Of a stretch of 64,000 nucleotides of DNA, positions 35,922 through 47,547 are shown in pieces. Positions within the stretch are counted from its first letter, which is position 1; the number at the start of each line of letters is the position of its first letter. The stretch is from Datura wrightii. Taxonomy: Eukaryota > Streptophyta > Magnoliopsida > Solanales > Solanaceae. The DNA lies in contig JASDFA010000008.1 of assembly GCA_035772735.1 (NCBI GenBank), positions 7,856,501-7,920,500 of the forward strand, given 5' to 3'. Made by a program: the position numbers and the translations under genes. Under the pieces are notes generated by a model. That model had not been told where the DNA came from, made no database searches, and was given only the letters and a program-made list of their open reading frames with translations.

Positions 35922-36400
35922 ATGATGGCATCGTGGAATGAAAGGAGGTTTTTTGGTTTCAACGCTTATCATAATGACCCATGTCCCTATTGTGGAGGGC
36001 CACACTATTGGAAAGAGTGCAAATATGCCCCTAAAAGAGAGATGAGTGCACCTTCTCCCTCCTATGATGGGTATAAATGCACATTATGTGTGGTCATGGG
36101 AGACATTGGGATGGATGCCCATATGGGTTCACTTCTCGCTATAACGGCTATGACAGAAGTTATTCTTCCAAGTTTTATAGGAATGAAGCCATGGAAAATG
36201 AGGGAAGGAGAAATACATGTGGGCACATGGAAACCATGCTCCAAGCCTTCTTGGAGTGGGAATCTAATGCGGAAAAGAATTTCAACCCCTCAATGCCCAT
36301 GGAATCATCAACTACTCACGAAGAAAGTGGTAATTCTCTAAAAGAAGAAGCGAAGGAGACATTGAGGAGTATAACAAGAAGGAGTGAACAATGGGCATAG
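35922..36400 (+). pseudogene. element A zinc-knuckle ORF
   Basis: It starts MMASWNERRFFGFNAYHNDP, followed by CPYCGGPHYWKECKY, a CCHC-like knuckle (C-x2-C-x4-H-x3-C). After about 50 residues the original reading appears to shift frame near 36075: in the next frame 36077-36400 reads a Tyr/Asn/Arg-rich stretch and then METMLQAFLEWESNAEKNF, followed by a Ser/Glu-rich tail. The upstream Met at 35880 only adds a Leu/Phe run from a T-rich leader. It is the first ORF after the primer site, so it occupies the gag position, but no capsid domain is visible. The knuckle suggests RNA binding. I do not recognise a named family. Confidence 0.6.
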
Positions 36401-36951
36401 CTCAACTTGACTCATGGGAGGAAGCTCAAAATGATGATGATTAAGGCGTCAAGGTGAATGTTTAAGAAGTCATAGAGGTGTGCCAACCAACCAACATTAC
36501 AATAACGCAAGATGCCAAGGTTGAATAAGTGACACTAGAGTCTCCAAGTGACATCAAACAAATCATGCTCAAGGACTCTAGTGCAAATGAAAAGGAGGAT
36601 GTCAAGAAAGAAGCATGCTTGAAAGGGGAGTGACTTAAATCGCCCTCTTACCATTTTTCGACGTTGAACTTGTTGACAACATGGAGACTGAGGAGACCAA
36701 GTTGATAAAGGAAATTGAGGAGGAAGATCAAGGTGACTTCATTAGTATGCCACACCAATAAGGACAAGGCACATCCCTCCTTTAAGGTCCAAGAAATAAA
36801 AGATGCCACATCCATTGCTTGGTCCCTTGATGCTTACCCCACCACCCCTCAAGCTGAGTGGAAGAATGGGCAAAAACCTAGGGGTGTGAATCAAAAGCTC
36901 AAAATGGAGAGAAAAGTGGTGAAAGTTGAAGTTGTCGAGCCACGATGTTAA
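36401..36951 (+). pseudogene. element A decayed coding continuation
   Basis: Lys/Glu-rich readable text in mixed frames, ending in a frame (36715-36951) that terminates VVEVVEPRC-stop style (KVEVVEPRC at the end). The C-terminal VEPRC lies in the motif shared with element H, so this probably marks the end of the ancestral coding region. No domain is recognised. Confidence 0.45.
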
Positions 36952-36980
36952 CTAAGGCACTTCTTGGGAGACAACCCAAG
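36934..36980 (+). promoter_or_regulatory. post-ORF motif shared with element H
   Basis: GTCGAGCCACGATGTTAA, then GGCACT, then GGGAGACAACCCA. It aligns without gaps to the reverse complement of 9614-9663 (35 of 45 identical by my count), spans a stop codon in both elements and continues into untranslated sequence. Confidence 0.6.
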
Positions 36981-37090
36981 TTCTTTTACTTTTTGTAGCA
37001 GGTGGGCGAATCGAAGTTATCTTCTAGCCAACTCTCCACCCATTCAAGTGCAAAAAACACAGTAGAATCACGTAACGCATGCTGCAAGAT

Positions 37091-37144
37091 GCCTTGGTGG
37101 TGAAATGGTAGACACGCGAGACTCAAAATCTCGTGCTAAAGAGC
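37091..37144 (+). pseudogene. organelle-type tRNA-Leu(CAA), 5' part only
   Basis: 54 bases starting GCCTTGGTGGTGAAATGG match the 5' two-thirds of the plant plastid trnL-CAA gene (also found as a plastid-derived copy in plant mitochondria). The D arm is present and the anticodon arm is complete: stem CGAGA/TCTCG around loop CTCAAAA, anticodon CAA. The variable arm, T arm and acceptor 3' strand are missing because the sequence switches to rRNA at 37145. It cannot fold into a full tRNA. Confidence 0.85.
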
Positions 37145-37289
37145 CCTCTGGTATGTGTCGCTTTCCTAATCAAAAGATAGGAGAGCACCCCTTCTCCCGA
37201 AGTTACGGGGTCATTTTGCCGAGTTCCTTCGACATGGTTCTCTCAAGCGCCCTAGTATACTATACTTGTTCACTTGTGTCGGTTTGTGC
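37145..37289 (-). pseudogene. fragment of organelle large-subunit rRNA gene (antisense)
   Basis: On the minus strand this reads as bacterial-type LSU rRNA: ACCGACACA, GGCGCTTGAGAGAACC, GAAGGAACTCGGCAAAATGA, CCCCGTAACTTCGGGAGAAG. The stretch GTGCTCTCCTATCTTTTGAT after it looks more like plant mitochondrial 26S than plastid 23S to me, but I cannot confirm that. About 145 bases, joined directly to the tRNA-Leu fragment. The antisense reading gives the spurious frame 37105-37353. Confidence 0.8.
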
Positions 37290-39540
37290 TTTTACTTTTT
37301 GTTTTTATTTTTTCCTTTTGTTTTCTTTTACCTTACGCTTGTGTTGTCTTTGATTGTGCAGGGATGGAACATGTATGAAATGTGATAAAGGTGAGAGAAG
37401 CCAAATTCAAATTGAGCAACCGATGCTAAACCGTCGAAGCGCAAGTTCAAATGCGCGAAAGATGTCAAATATAATGCGTGGAAGAAAATTGCTTAAGCAG
37501 TGGCACATCTGCATTAGACCAGCAAAATGCAGGTTCAAAGGCGCGAAATGCTGATCAAAGGCTAGTTATGAGCAGAAGGCCTGGAAAGAGGAGGTTATGA
37601 AGAAATGGTTCTACAATGCACATAGTTCCAATGTAGATGCTTCTATTGTACTAGGGAGTTATTTTACCTATTCCTTCCATACTTTGTTTTGCCATGTGCA
37701 TTGAGGATAATGATTTATTTATGTTAGAGGTAAAGTCTGAGTAACCCACTTATTAAGTGATGCACGATAGGGCCCTATGATAGATTGGGTGGCATCATTC
37801 TTAAGGGAAAATCACCATTACTTGCTACTAGTATCGATTTTTTAGATAGTAGTCTTTGAATAAACTCCAATAGTTTCTTTATACTACGGTTCTTTACCAA
37901 GGAGCGATTTCTTTGTCTTTTCTTTTTGTTGTCGAACCGGGTTGGCACTTTCCGATGATAGATTGAGAGGCGATATTCTTAAGGGAAAATGTCAAGTGTA
38001 GAGTCTTGTTGAGTCTTTTGTGCACTTGTTTGATGAGGTACCACAGACATTTCTTGCTTGGAATTATGCGTGAGTTTTGAAAAGAAAAGGAGGGCATTCA
38101 AAGGTGAAAATGAGCACTCTCTTGTCATGAATTATATTCCTTGCTTGGCTTTTTGATTCATAACTAGCTTGTCAAAATTCATTCTCTCAATGTGATGAAG
38201 GAAGTGTGTGAACTCCTTGGATTGTGATGCCTTGTGTGGTAAGGCTTTTTGCTTAATTCTTGTGTATGCATGATTGTCTAGAACTTTCCCTAAATGTGAT
38301 TCAAGGTGAAATGATAGATGGGCTGCACTTATAACATGATCTTAGGTCCTCTATTGTTAGTCACTTCACCCAAAATGACCTCCTTGAACATTAATCCTTG
38401 ATAGCCAACATTTGAGCCTTGCCCTTTCTTGGAAACCACATTACAAGTCTAATGACCATTTTTAATCCTTCCTTTGGTACCCATCCTCCCTAATTGCTAG
38501 TAATGAAACAATGAAAAATGGGGATTGAAGACCATGAAATAGGGAGCGATAAGGAAATAAATGTGAAATAAGGAAAAAGCCTAAGTTTTGGGGTTTGCAA
38601 GAGTAGGGGGAAAAATGAGAGCTTCAATGTAAGGTAGCACCAATATTGTGATGAGATGAATGAACCGATGGGTTGAAAGACCTCGAATCATCAAAAGAGA
38701 AAGAATAGTAAAAAGGTGCTATCTCTTACAAATATAAGGCTAAATGTGAAATTCATAGGTGTTATAAGGGTGGCTTGTGTTACACAAAAGATGAAGATGA
38801 TGAACAAGGAGAAATAAGGTAGAATGATCGCAATAAGAGGATGGTATGTTACAAGCGTTTGTAAAGGCATTAGGGAGGCTTTAGTCACTAAAGCCAAACA
38901 TTTATCCTACCCTTACCCCCAACTTTCATTATGACCCACAAGTCCTAATTGATTTTGAGTGTAGTAACACTACATTAGTGGCGATATACACGAAGGGCAA
39001 GCCTATGGGTCAATTTGTATGCACTTGAATTTCTTTGTGAGAGTGAGTGCCTTTGTCTTATCATATAATACCTATGTGTGAAATGCTAAAAAATGTTTGG
39101 GATTCTCTCTTTTTGTGAGTGGCATCACTTCCTTTGGGTACTTTCTTAAAATTGTTTTCAAAAGAGAGGTATGAATGAGGCAAGCGTGTAGCGAACTTTA
39201 AGGCAAGCTTTGAATGTGAATTGTCAATGACTTGAGATACTCTTTGAACTTGTTTTGATGAACTTTGCCCCTTGTTTGAATGAAATGAATGCATGTAAGA
39301 TATGCTTAATGATTATGGTCATCTATTGAAGATTGTGCAACATGGTTTTGAGTCTTTTCTTTTCCTTGAGTTGGTGTATAATGTTTGGGTTCTCTTGAGG
39401 CTTGCTGATTTTGTGTGCAACTACCGTAATGCTCTAAGCTTTAGCACTGTCCTCTTGTGAAAGAACATCTTTATTGGTCCTTTGTGGAGAAACTCATATA
39501 TAGCATGTTGTCCATTTTCTCAAATGTAAAGAATTTCATT
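37290..39540 (+). other. element A non-coding internal region
   Basis: About 2.25 kb with no credible ORF. A sentence 'gatagattggg/gagaggc...ttcttaagggaaaat' occurs twice (about 37780-37810 and 37958-37990), suggesting a small internal duplication. T-rich tracts are at 37300-37340. The frames here on either strand are short and without domains. Confidence 0.55.
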
Positions 39541-39578
39541 ACTTGAAGACAAGCAATGCTTCAAGTTTAGGGGTTTGA
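39541..39578 (+). promoter_or_regulatory. A polypurine tract and adjacent motif
   Basis: CTTGAAGACAAGCAATGC followed by TTCAAGTTTAGGGGTTTGA directly before LTR2. The purine-rich part is the plus-strand primer. CTTGAAGACAAG is the counterpart of the TTCGAGGACGAA-type motif beside the tracts of H, B, D and F. Confidence 0.7.
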
Positions 39579-40817
39579 TGAGTTGGAAATTTACCAACTC
39601 ATTAGGTTCCTAAGCATGAGTTTTTGCCTAGTTTTCGAGTCGTTTATGTGGATTTTATGCTCTTTCTCTTTGATTCTTTGTAGGCACTTTATGTGACTAG
39701 AGAAAGCATGAAATCGAGCAAAATACATGCAGTTTGAGATAAAATTTGATGAGTTAGCATATGAAGGAGAGGAGCCAAAGACAATGGAAGAGTTGAGCTC
39801 AAAAAAAGGTGTAAGGACATGCTTTGAATCGGCTAACTGCGGATCCGAAAGGTAAAAACGCGGGCAAAATGCCAAAACTACTGCCCAGACTGGCGACTCA
39901 TTGGCAGTTAGCAGTTGGGCTGCAGCGAATCGCCGGTTCAGCCGCCGGTGGTCAATGCCAGTTAACTATTTAATTACGGCGAATAGCTGGTGCTTTGCGG
40001 ATTTGCACCGGCTAAACGCTAGTGCTTTGCAAGTGAGGCCGTCCAATGAAGGGTAAAAAGGTCCATAAAGGTCTCCAAAGTATCTAAAAGCTTCAAGGGC
40101 ATTTGGGAAAAGTTGTACACAAGAAAGTACAGATATTTACATAACTTCCATTGTACACCACTTATTCATTCATCTAGACTTCATCTTTTTCATTGAATTT
40201 TTGGTAGAATCCTTTAACCATAGAAGTATAGAGTTAGGTAGAACTTTTTTTATTCTTTTTATTTAACCCAATTTGGGGGAATTCCACCATTGTTGTAAGA
40301 GTTTGTGAAGCAAATTGGTGAAGCTAATGTGATGAATGTGAGGGGAATCCTCTTGGTATCATCTCTCTATCTTTAAATATGCTTAACTAATTTGCTACTA
40401 GAGGTATATTCATGGTGGGTTTGTTAATTTGATTGGGTTTTGATAAATTGCTCTTGGATTCTTATTGAAACTATAAATCTATTGTCTTCTCCCAAGTTTT
40501 AATTGCTAAAATTGATGGTTTGCAAAGATGAATTGCGCTTTACTTTTTTTGCTTTTGCTTGAGAGAGAAAAGTGAGAATTGGGTGAGAAGATAATAGTAA
40601 GGAATTGGAGTGTTGGTGTGTGGGATTGATCTAGAGATAGTCAATGCCCACATTTTCACTCCATTAAAGGTCAAGGCTAGAGATACTAGCCCTTCCTCAA
40701 GCTTTTGTAGTTGATAACTTGAATTGGCTTTGGGATTTGAGAGAACCCAAGGCATAAACATTCTCATGGTTGAAAAACAAGATAATGTGAATTATCCACC
40801 CCTATCTATACTAATTT
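39579..40817 (+). repeat. element A LTR2 (3'), left part
   Basis: Starts TGAGTTGGAAATTTACC and is collinear with LTR1. It breaks at ACTAATTT, where element D is inserted, and resumes at 62699. A word block lies at 39850-40035. Confidence 0.9.
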
Positions 40818-40924
40818 TGTCACGGCCTGACCATAAGTTCGGATCTAGACACGAAACCTAGAACCATAAATGGCTCCTAGTCGACCCATGACATGAACTT
40901 GACAACTAAAGCTCAACATAATAA

Positions 40925-43554
40925 TGTAATACCCTGAAAAAAGGGCCTACCAATAAGACATGGGAGTTTAATTGGAAAAGCGCAGAAAACTGGCAAGAAT
41001 ATCTCAGAACGGGGGACTTAATGGCTCATAGTAGGATACCGCAAGTCGTCGTGTGCTGTCGTGGTATGGGAGTCAAGAAGGAAGGGGCAACGGACGACCT
41101 GACAAGTCATCTGTCTTGGCAACAACTCATCAGGTCGGTCGTTGGGTGGAGCCAGGGAAGCCTTAGGCAGTGTTCATGATGGATGGATGTGAAGAGTCGT
41201 TTAGGATGGTAACGACTCATCAAGTTAGTCGTTAGGAGGGATAAGCTTTGGTTTTAAAGGAATTTCCAGTGTACTTGACGAGTGCACCTAACGAGTCATT
41301 TGGTGTAACAACGACTCGTCAGGTGAGTCGCGGGTTCCAGTTCAGTCAGATTTTTAAGTTTTCTCAGGGGTGTTTGTGTAAAATCCTATGCTCTCAGTTC
41401 TTAAGTGATGTCATTTTAGGAAAGTTTGGGGACGTTTTGAAGGGCTTTTCTAGGCGTAATCTTTCATTCTCAAAAAAACACTCTCCCAAGCCCTTCTACC
41501 TCCTTTCAATATTCAAGGGATTTTTTCAAGGCTTCAAGGTGCAAATCAAGTGGGATTTTCATCTATCAAGTATGCGGGTTTTTCAACAAGGATACTCTTC
41601 CATCCTTGTGCCCCAACAATATTTTCATTAAACACCAATTTCGATAATTCGAGAAAAGTATGATATAGGGTTTGTAAAAAGGGTAAATTCTTCGTTATTT
41701 TTCTTAAATGCTAATATCTACTGCGATTATGAATTTAATTGGATTACTTATTGATGGGTTATCTTGAATTATGAAATATAGGTTGAGAATGTATGAGTGT
41801 AATATGTTCTTCATAAATCAATTTGAGTATTGAATGGGATTTGTTCATTTCTCCCTTGATTGTCGTACTAATTCATGAACATGATAGAATCATGGAAATA
41901 TTGTACAATTAACCCTAATGACTTGATTATGACATTGATGACCATGTTGGGTTGAGTAGGAGTTGTGGGCTTGAGTAATTGAAGTAAATTATGTGCCCTC
42001 ACCATGTTTTACATTTAATTGATTAGGCATGACATGATCGCATCACCATTGTTGAACTATGAAGCTTGGGCGGATTCTATATTGTTTTCCTTAATAAAAA
42101 TCATTTTTATAAAACCTTAGATTCTAAAACTCCCATGGCTAAAGAGTTTATAAATAGAGTGATTGTGACAAGTGTGTGAAATGGTTGTGACCTAATTAGA
42201 TGAAGCTATGCATCCTTGATAGATTATGAGTTGAATTCTATAAATCATGTTTGTTCTTATATTACCTATTGAATGAGGTGAGTAGGAATCAAGATGCCAT
42301 TACAGAATAATGCTAGTACGAATTTATAGCATGCTCGTTGGGTTATGATGTTAAAGCTAATGAGGAAATTGGTTCTGCGATAATGTGAATCATGATGACA
42401 AAGCCTGTAACTAATATGTCAACTTGTTGAGCCTGTGCCTATTAAAGGATAGCTCTAATCCCTTCTAATATGAGTACTGCATGATGAGAGTGGTGGATGT
42501 TCATGTCTCTAACTAGCTGTTGTAAATTTATATTATCATCTAGACGTTAGTGGAGAAAGTCTTATCTAGACGTTAATGGAGAATGTCTCATCTAGACGTT
42601 AGTAGAGAATGTCTTGTCTAGACGTTAGTGGAGAATGTCTTATCTAGATGTTAGTGGAGAATGTCTCATCTAGACGTTAGTGGAGAATGTCTCATCTATG
42701 CATTAGTGGAGAATGTCTTCTTGTAGTTGGTCGAGACTTACATCCCTAGTCAGCTGAGTATTTTATTTTCTCTGTGTTGTTCTAGACTTTCTTCAGCCAG
42801 TGACTCTCTATATCAGAGCTTTCTCTCTCCCTTCGACCGTCAGGGACTCCCCCCTTAGACGTCAGGGACCCTCTTGATATCAGTCCCGGCATCATACCTT
42901 GTATTGTTCCCGATTGTTACTTTTGCACATTAGCAATTACTATAATAATGCATGTCTTTATAATGTGGTTAGGTAAATTGAATATGTTAATCTCGTATAC
43001 GATTGTCGTATCTCATTTTAATTACATTGCTATTAATATGTTTTACATTACTTCCTTCTGGTATATATTTAGAGTTAATTTATTTACGCTTCCTGCATAC
43101 TCAGTACATTCCAAGTACTGACCGCACGCTTTTTATGCTATATCATTTCATTATATAGATTCAGGTCTCCAGGTTCAGCCGCGTGGCTAGATACGCTCCT
43201 TCCTCTCCCAGTTGTTAGTGGTGAGTCCTCATCTTCCGAGGACGTGGTTTATGTTCTTGTTTTATTATGTTTTAGTTTTCAGACTTTAGGAGTTAGCTGG
43301 GGGCTTGTCCCAGCAACTCATCAATTTAGTAGAAGGTTTTCGGACTTGTCTAGATAGTTTCAGCTATGTATCTAAGTGTTATTAAATTGTCTTTACAGAT
43401 CATATTAGATTCTTGTTATTTTCTTCCATTTGTTCATGATGTTAGATGTTTCTTATGTTAAGTGGTTGTGATGATTATGCCATGGGTCGACTTGGAGCCT
43501 TTCGGGGTTCCTTGTCCCGTGTCTATGATCTGAGTGTACTCTCGGGTCGTGACA
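40925..43554 (+). mobile_element. element E: solo LTR
   Basis: Starts TGTAATACCCTGAAAA and ends CTCGGGTCGTGACA. The flanking five bases are AATAA and GATAA, a near-perfect duplication, and the D LTR text continues across it. In reverse orientation its end (TGTCACGACCCGAG, then CTCCAAGTCGACCCATG) resembles the D LTR start, so E belongs to a family related to D. It has a GC word block at 41040-41335 (GACTCATCAGG and GTCGTTAGG variants) and a 26-bp tandem array at 42539-42720. The ORF at 41248-41631 is LTR text. Confidence 0.85.
42539..42720 (+). repeat. 26-bp tandem array in element E
   Basis: Seven consecutive 26-bp units of the type TCTAGACGTTAGTGGAGAAT plus GTCTCA, with a few substitutions and the last unit most altered. 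The repeats abut without spacers, so it is a minisatellite. Confidence 0.93.
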
Positions 43555-45584
43555 GATAAATGCGGAAATGTAACATTTTAATTAACAGAAGTCTGAAAAT
43601 TCAATAACAATTTGCACAAGAATACATAACACAGATCCTAAGCTGAATACATACTATGTATGATAAGCCTCTAGAATCTGACAAGTTGATGGGACAAGAC
43701 CCCAACTGACTCACTAATAAATTGAAACTGAAAATAACTAGTAAAAAGGTCCTCGAAGGATGAGGACTCACCAACAAGCTGGGAAATGCTAACACAGAGG
43801 ATTTGGCTAGCGGCGGGACTGAACCTGAACGTCCGTGCCTGTATCATGAAATGATACATCATAGAGTATGCAGTCAGTACTTGAAATGTATTGAGTATGC
43901 AAGGTAAGTAAAACGACAATGTAAGTAAAACTGAAATGATGCATATCATAAAACATATTCAAGATAAGATTCTAAGGGTAGGGCTTGCATGTTGTTCTAT
44001 GAAAACATGATTTAAACATGACTAAGTATCATAGTTGATTCAAATGACCCAAAGTTGAAACTGATAATCATAAGTAAAACTAAACATTGGGTCAAACCTG
44101 CTGAAAATATAATATCATAACTGATGCACATGCATAACTGAAAATCATGAGGAACAATGGGAGACTCGTCATATAACCGACATTACCACGATAGAGCTTA
44201 CGTGGTCTCGACTATTATGGTCAAGTAGGCAAAGTCGTCCAAAGTCTTGCTAGGGCTAAATGCACTACCATTATATCGATATCAAGCTGAAGGCCCCTTG
44301 GGGGTAGGGAAAGCTCACAAGGGAGGTCACAAATAATATGAACATACCTACATTGGCACATAGTTTTGAGGAACAGGGTTGACTGAACCCTAAGCCTACT
44401 CGGTGCTAGACACTACTCCCAAAAACATGCATATGCTCTCCATCGTTTTTCAACGAAGCTAAACTATCATCTTGCGACGAAGCTGAATCATAATAGTACA
44501 TGCATAATCTGAAAACATATCATGAGAAGCCTCGACTCAACCATACCACAAGTTGAAAAATGGGATTTTAGAATCCAAACTATGTGGTAAGCTAATAACA
44601 TGAAATTGAAGTAAATCATGAAACATACTTGATCATACGGGCTTGCCCAAACTTATACATGTTTGGAGATAGTCAAAATCATGGATATAAACATGGGTAA
44701 TTTTAAATAGTGGTTTCATCATAGACATCTCATCATACTTGAAAACTTAGGTCATAATCTCAACCTTTCATGAACTTTCATAATTGGGCATCATAATTAT
44801 AAGACTTTGAAATCATAAATTTGTAATTAAATTAATTATAAAAAATGCCCACGAATCTTAAAACAACATTAGAAACATGAATAGATTTTCACCTATGATA
44901 GATGCTCAGAGAATTTCACAAATTGGGTTAAAACCCCATAGACTCATCAACCTTGAATTACATGAATTTAGAAGAGGATTTGGCATAAAAGTGAAGGAAT
45001 ACTACCATTCATAACCCTACATACCTGGATATATCTGATTTCACACCCTTCCTTAATTGCCCAAGATATTTGGGGAAGAACCTAGGGAATTCTTAAGCTT
45101 GATCTCCAATGGTTCACTCTAATCTTGCATGCATGGAAAGGAAAGACTTATGATAGGTTAAGTACACTTAAAACGACGTAGTTTAGGACTTAGGAGCGTA
45201 GGAATTACGATAACACCCTTACTAAAACGCATGAAAAATTCACACTACCATTGACCATAAGGGACACCATGACTCGTGGTGAACCTGATGACTCATGGTG
45301 ACCAACCCATAAAGTCTACTGGCCAACCCTACATTTTTGACTCTGCTCCAGACCACGGCCAACTCCACGGGTCGTGGAGTCACTTCATGACTCGTGGCTT
45401 CCTCCCATGGTCACACCTCCCCCACGAACCTTTGCCATCCTCCTCCCACTTCACGAGTCACCTAACGACTCATGAAGTCTCCTGACGGGTCATTGGACGA
45501 CTTATCCTGTGGTCCAGGAAACATTTTCCTGCTTTCTTTGTTTGAACAATCGGGTCTAATCTTACAGACTTTTGGAGTAATATA

Positions 45585-45619
45585 GTATCTTCTCCTTGGG
45601 AACATTTGTCCTCGAATGT
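45585..45619 (-). promoter_or_regulatory. D polypurine tract and inverted motif
   Basis: The minus strand reads CCCAAGGAGAAGATAC before the 3' LTR. Next to it lies ACATTTGTCCTCGAATGT (45602-45619), the near-palindrome seen in B, F and H with one arm base changed. Confidence 0.75.
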
Positions 45620-45849
45620 GAAAGAACATACTAAAAGGTTGGGGAAAAGAATTGTCATCCCAAATACTAAACATCTAAAGCTGAACTGACGGAGTGACTG
45701 ACTCCGAACTGAATTACATGACTGAACTGCATGAATCACATATACATACAATGACATGAAATAAACTGGAACACATGAAGTGAACATGAAACTAAATAGA
45801 GTACTAAGGAGGAATCTGATACCTCAAGCTAGAATTGAATCAGAAGGGA

Positions 45850-47547
45850 ATAGATGCAGGTATTTTAGCCATCATATCTGCTTTGGCTTCCTACGTAGCT
45901 CCCTCAACATGCTAATTCTTCCACAAAACCTTTACTTAACCACTTCTTTGTTTCTTGGCTTTCAAACTTGACAATAAAGTTTTTCAACTAGAACCTTTTC
46001 GTAGATAAGGCTATCCTTCACACCTACGCTCTCCACCGGAACAACCAAAGTCGAATCAGCCATGCATTTCTTTAAAGTGACACATGGAAAACTGGATATA
46101 CTGAAGCCAACTCTGAGGGCAACTCTAACTCATAGTCCACCTTGCCAACACGTCTCACAATCCGGTACAAACATAATAGGGACTAAGTTTCCCCTTCTTT
46201 CTGAACCTCATCACTCCCTTCATGGGAGACACCTTCAAAAACACCCAATCATCAACCACGAACTCAAGTTCTCTCCTCCTCACATCCGCAGAGGACTTTT
46301 GGCGACTCTGAACTGTTCTCAAACTTTCCCTTATAAGACGAACTTTCTCCATAGCCTCATTAACTGAATCTGGTCCTATCAAAGTAGCTTCACCGACTTC
46401 AAACCAACCAATAGGCGATCTACACCTCCACCCATAAAGAGCCTCAAATGGAGCCATCTGAATGCTGGAATGGTAACTGTTATTATATGCAAATTCAATG
46501 AGAGGTAAATGATCATCCCAACTATCCTTGAAATCAATCACACATGATCTCAACATATTCTCAAGAGTTTGAATGGTTCGTTTAGCCTGATCATCTGTTT
46601 GTGGGTGAAAGCTGTACTAAGCTTGACCTGAGTACCGAGTCCCTTCTGAAACGATCACCAAAACTAGAAGGTAAACTAAGTACCTCTATCTGATATAATG
46701 GACAAGGGAACTCCATGCAACCGAACTAACTCTCGAATATATAATTTAGCAAAATTCTCCACTGAGTCGGTAGTCTTGATCGATAGAAAATAAGCTGCTC
46801 TAGTCAACCTGTCTACAACAACCAAAATAGAATCATACTATCGACGAGTACGAGGCAAACCTATAATGAAGTATATATAGATTTACTCCCTCTTCCAAGT
46901 AGGGATACTCATGTCCTGAAGCATACCTCCAGGTCTTTGATGCTCAACTTTCACCTGTTGATAATTCGGACACCTTGCCAAAAAACTATGTTATGTCCTT
47001 CATGCCATTCCACAATAGACTTCTTGTAGGTCACGATACATCTTGGTGGCACCTGGATGTAAAGAATATATAAAACCATGAGCTTCATATAACATCCAAA
47101 CCAACACACAAATGACCCTGATATCGTAGTACACCATCTCACTCTTGGGAGAAAACCTCTACCTTCTGATTCGGAACCGCCTCCTTTAGCTTTTCCAAAA
47201 TAGGATCTTCGTCTTGCCTAGCCTTGACTTCAGTCAACAGAGAAGATTCTTATCCATTCTGAAAAATGACACCACCATCTGCCGAGTCAACAAGACGAAC
47301 TCCTAGTCGTACAAGCCGATGCACATCCTTCACTAACTCTTTCCTCTCCTCATCTACATGGGACACTCTCCATATAATGCCTGCAAAGAGTGTCTGCCAC
47401 TACATTAGCCTTTATCAGATGATAAAGGACACTCATATCGTAATCCTTAAGAAGCTCTAACCACCTTCTTTGACGTAGATTTATATCCTTCTGGGTAATC
47501 ACATATTGTATGCTTTTGTGGTCAGTAAACATATCTACATAGACCGT
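45850..47547 (-). pseudogene. element D pol 3' part (RNase H end, integrase)
   Basis: Read from 47547: VYVDMFTDHKSIQYVITQKDIN, RRWLELLKDYDMSVLYH (RNase H end), a decayed zinc-finger region, an integrase core with stops, then 46556-46155 with DFKDSWDDHLPLIEFAYNNS, MAPFEALYG, WFEVGEATLIGP and the GPY-side segment MKGVMRFRKKGKLSPYY. The chromodomain side down to about 45850 is readable but frameshifted. It continues across element F into 57459-59110: IWRHYLYG on one side meets VYVDMF on the other. Multiple stops; inactive. Confidence 0.85.

Larger units (their letters stand above)
40818..45584 (-). repeat. element D 3' LTR, split by E
   Basis: Without E it is about 2.13 kb, matching the 5' LTR (2143 bp). 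Shared text includes TAGACACGAAACCTAGAA at the left end and the ACTCGTGG-word block at 45250-45510. The end near 45584 is inferred from the neighbouring polypurine tract; the terminal CA reads TA here. Confidence 0.85.

Noticed and set aside
35880..36341. Host zinc-finger gene starting at 35880
   Set aside because: It begins 70 bases after an LTR primer-binding site, inside element A, and the Leu/Phe-rich N-terminus is a translated T-rich leader.
37091..37144. A functional tRNA-Leu gene
   Set aside because: The 3' third (variable arm, T arm, acceptor strand) is missing and replaced by rRNA sequence, so it cannot fold into a mature tRNA.
42539..42720. CRISPR-like array
   Set aside because: Units are 26 bp head-to-tail with no spacers, in a plant LTR; a minisatellite.
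45276..45485. Small ORFs at 45276-45485, 49466-49789, 56970-57185 and 62404-62628
   Set aside because: All translate the ACTCGTGG-word blocks of D and F LTRs; similarity among them is nucleotide repeat similarity.
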